Source: Patiria miniata
Taxonomy: Eukaryota > Echinodermata > Asteroidea > Valvatida > Asterinidae
Length of the DNA: 64,000 nucleotides
Direction: 5' to 3'
Assembly: GCF_015706575.1 (NCBI RefSeq)
Contig: NW_024037059.1
Coordinates: 29,584,129-29,648,128, forward strand
The translations under genes were made by a program, and so were the position numbers. Under the pieces are notes generated by a model, which made no database searches, was not told where the DNA came from, and saw only the letters and a program-made list of their open reading frames with translations. Shown piece by piece: positions 62,488 through 64,000 of the stretch (within the stretch, counting starts at the first letter, position 1; every line of letters starts with the position of its first letter).

Positions 62488-64000
62488 TTACTTAACAATA
62501 ACACCACCTTTTGCCTGCCCACTATTGGGGGCGCCCTTTCCCGGTGCATCCTGCCGTTTGGAAGACACTTTGATGTTGGAGTTTCTGTCCTTTATGGCCA
62601 GTGCCTCTGCATTTGTCTCGTCTGTGGTCACCTTTTCCCCACCCAGAGCTGAACGCTCCTTGTCACTATCTACCTGCCGAGCTGGAGATGCAGCTCCCTT
62701 GGGTGGGGTAGCGTCCCTCAATGTATCTTTGTCACTATTTGTTATCTGGTTTACACCATGTGGATTTTTGTAATGTGTATCCAAACAGGTGTCTTTGTGT
62801 TTATTAGTAGATTTTTCCCGATCAGCTGCGACAAGTTCCCCTATACTCTTTGGTTTTAACTCAATGCTTTGTATCGGCACACAGTCTGAATTCAAAGGCT
62901 GCAGCAATGGAATATTGGACTTGCCACCAGTCGCTACTAAACCCGCTAAAGGATCGTCCGTGTTTTTAGCATTCGTCGATACTGATTTATCCAGTTGACA
63001 GTTGCTGCCCCAGCAGCAGTCCGGCTGCAGGCAGCAGCAGGAGTCTAGCTGTCTGTCCTGAGATCGTGGTGTGGACATGGACGGGTCTGATAAGCAGCGG
63101 CACTGGCCCAAGCTAGCCTGCAAGCTGCCTGCTGACTTCTTCTTTTTGCCCCGCTTCACCCGTCCCGATGTTGAGCCCGGACTACGAGGCTGGGGTATGC
63201 ACTCAGCAGATTTGGACGCATTCGACGGCGCGAAGGGAGACAGTTCTGTCGGCGAGTCATCCAGCCGGACCCTGATGGGTCCATTCACACTCCGAATAGG
63301 CGAGAGTTTGAGCGGCTGCACGAGAATCGATTTCGGAATGGCTCCCCCTGCACGTGATATCCCATTGCTGCCTCGCGGAGAATCAATTTTGGGTAGAACC
63401 GGGCTAATCGGGAAGGCCAGCTCGCTCTTCGCATCCTCAATGCTGGAAGGTCTGACGGCGTTGTGTTTCTTGGAGTTACGAGACGGACTGCTACTTTTGT
63501 GGTCTGGACTGTTGTGGTTTGATTTTGAATGAATATCACTCATTCCGTTTTCGTTAGTCTGTTGGTGTTCATCGCTAACAGCACACTGCGCTGGTTCTAT
63601 GATGGTTGGTCCATGAACAAGTACAACAGGCGAGCCGGAAACACCACTTGCTCCGTCACTTTCTGCAGCAGACGAGGCCAAGGGTTTGACTTGCGTTATG
63701 GCGCTGTTTCTGACATTTTCAGACTCTAAGCATGAGGTGCACTCATTGGACGAGGCTTTAGGGTTCCGGTAGTCCACCGTGTTAGACTCAACCAATAACA
63801 CATTTCGGTTCTCGTTGTAGAATCGTTCTCTTGCCTCTTGCATGATTCGCTCGTGCTCGCTCAGCAGATTCTCGCCCGCGTGGGTGCGAGATTTGTGTTT
63901 TTTGTCTTTCTCCTCGCATAGCAACACGCATGCGCACATGATGAGGAAGCTGCCGAAGCCGATCATGACCGGCCCGAAAGTCCGGAACTTGTACAGGTTC
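62488..64000 (-). CDS. TMEM200-like membrane protein, 3' portion (5' partial)
   Basis: The frame is open to the window edge; 503 residues are visible, ending with a stop at 62488-62490. The ATG at 63966 is probably internal, because the upstream codons read NLYKFRTFGPV. A transmembrane helix FGPVMIGFGSFLIMCACVLL is followed by CEEKDKK. This matches the second-helix region of TMEM200/DUF2371 proteins (vertebrate form GP-IMG-G-FIFICAN-LLYENRD). The remaining roughly 470 residues are a long Ser/Pro/Lys-rich, probably disordered cytoplasmic tail with a basic RVKRGKKKK patch and a cysteine cluster SCCCLQPDCCWGSNC that could be palmitoylated or bind metal. Function of the family is unknown. TMEM200 identity rests on one helix, so moderate confidence. 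Confidence 0.6.
   Translation of the reverse strand, partial: NLYKFRTFGPVMIGFGSFLIMCACVLLCEEKDKKHKSRTHAGENLLSEHERIMQEARERFYNENRNVLLVESNTVDYRNPKASSNECTSCLESENVRNSAITQVKPLASSAAESDGASGVSGSPVVLVHGPTIIEPAQCAVSDEHQQTNENGMSDIHSKSNHNSPDHKSSSPSRNSKKHNAVRPSSIEDAKSELAFPISPVLPKIDSPRGSNGISRAGGAIPKSILVQPLKLSPIRSVNGPIRVRLDDSPTELSPFAPSNASKSAECIPQPRSPGSTSGRVKRGKKKKSAGSLQASLGQCRCLSDPSMSTPRSQDRQLDSCCCLQPDCCWGSNCQLDKSVSTNAKNTDDPLAGLVATGGKSNIPLLQPLNSDCVPIQSIELKPKSIGELVAADREKSTNKHKDTCLDTHYKNPHGVNQITNSDKDTLRDATPPKGAASPARQVDSDKERSALGGEKVTTDETNAEALAIKDRNSNIKVSSKRQDAPGKGAPNSGQAKGGVIVK

Noticed and set aside
62525-63729. + strand frames up to 153 residues opposite the TMEM200-like gene
   Set aside because: Antisense shadows of a long coding exon; no independent signals.
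1-64000. Retroviral, LTR, Polinton or LINE coding remnants
   Set aside because: No reverse transcriptase, integrase, capsid or envelope-like stretch was recognised in any frame. The mobile DNA seen is short SINEs and non-autonomous DNA transposons.

Overview
This is a eukaryotic (animal) genomic window. The evidence is spliced genes with GT-AG introns, tRNA-type SINEs, many short non-autonomous DNA transposons (MITEs), and the fused pyrimidine-synthesis gene CAD. The most likely source is a marine deuterostome invertebrate, and an echinoderm would fit best. That is an inference from the metazoan CAD fusion, the C-type lectin + PAN architecture at 55.5-56.3 kb and the SINE types; no species can be named from the sequence.

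Layout. (1) 1-2934: non-coding, probably the intron upstream of the first CAD exon seen here. (2) 2935-40088, + strand: 32 coding exons of CAD running to the stop codon. They encode 1869 residues: carbamoyl-phosphate synthetase halves A and B, the allosteric MGS-like domain, dihydroorotase, a proline/serine linker and aspartate transcarbamylase. The glutaminase (GATase) domain must lie left of the window, because exon 1 here starts at a splice acceptor. Every exon joins in frame, and the catalytic and regulatory residues checked are present, so the gene looks functional. Its introns hold most of the mobile elements. (3) 40089-45880: repeats only, including an 8-bp-TSD hAT-like MITE starting 31 bp after the CAD stop codon and several long foldbacks. 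(4) 45888-51954: five tRNA-Gly(GCC) genes around a roughly 2 kb satellite (46048-48117). The satellite is about 39 tandem copies of a 53-bp hairpin unit. (5) 45530-59260: a dispersed and tandem repeat family of about 200-225 bp recurs throughout and surrounds the lectin gene. (6) 53930-54715: a minisatellite of about 140 bp per unit, rich in AGGTCA half-sites. (7) 55521-56318, - strand: an uninterrupted gene for a secreted C-type lectin with a C-terminal PAN-like domain. (8) 60500-60817, - strand: an unassigned coding-like ORF. (9) 62488-64000, - strand: the 3' part of a membrane-protein gene resembling TMEM200, which runs off the right edge.

The genes do not form a functional unit. CAD supplies de novo UMP synthesis, the tRNA genes are housekeeping, the lectin is a secreted carbohydrate-recognition protein, and the TMEM200-like protein has no known activity. 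The most unusual structure is the hairpin satellite between divergently oriented tRNA-Gly genes.
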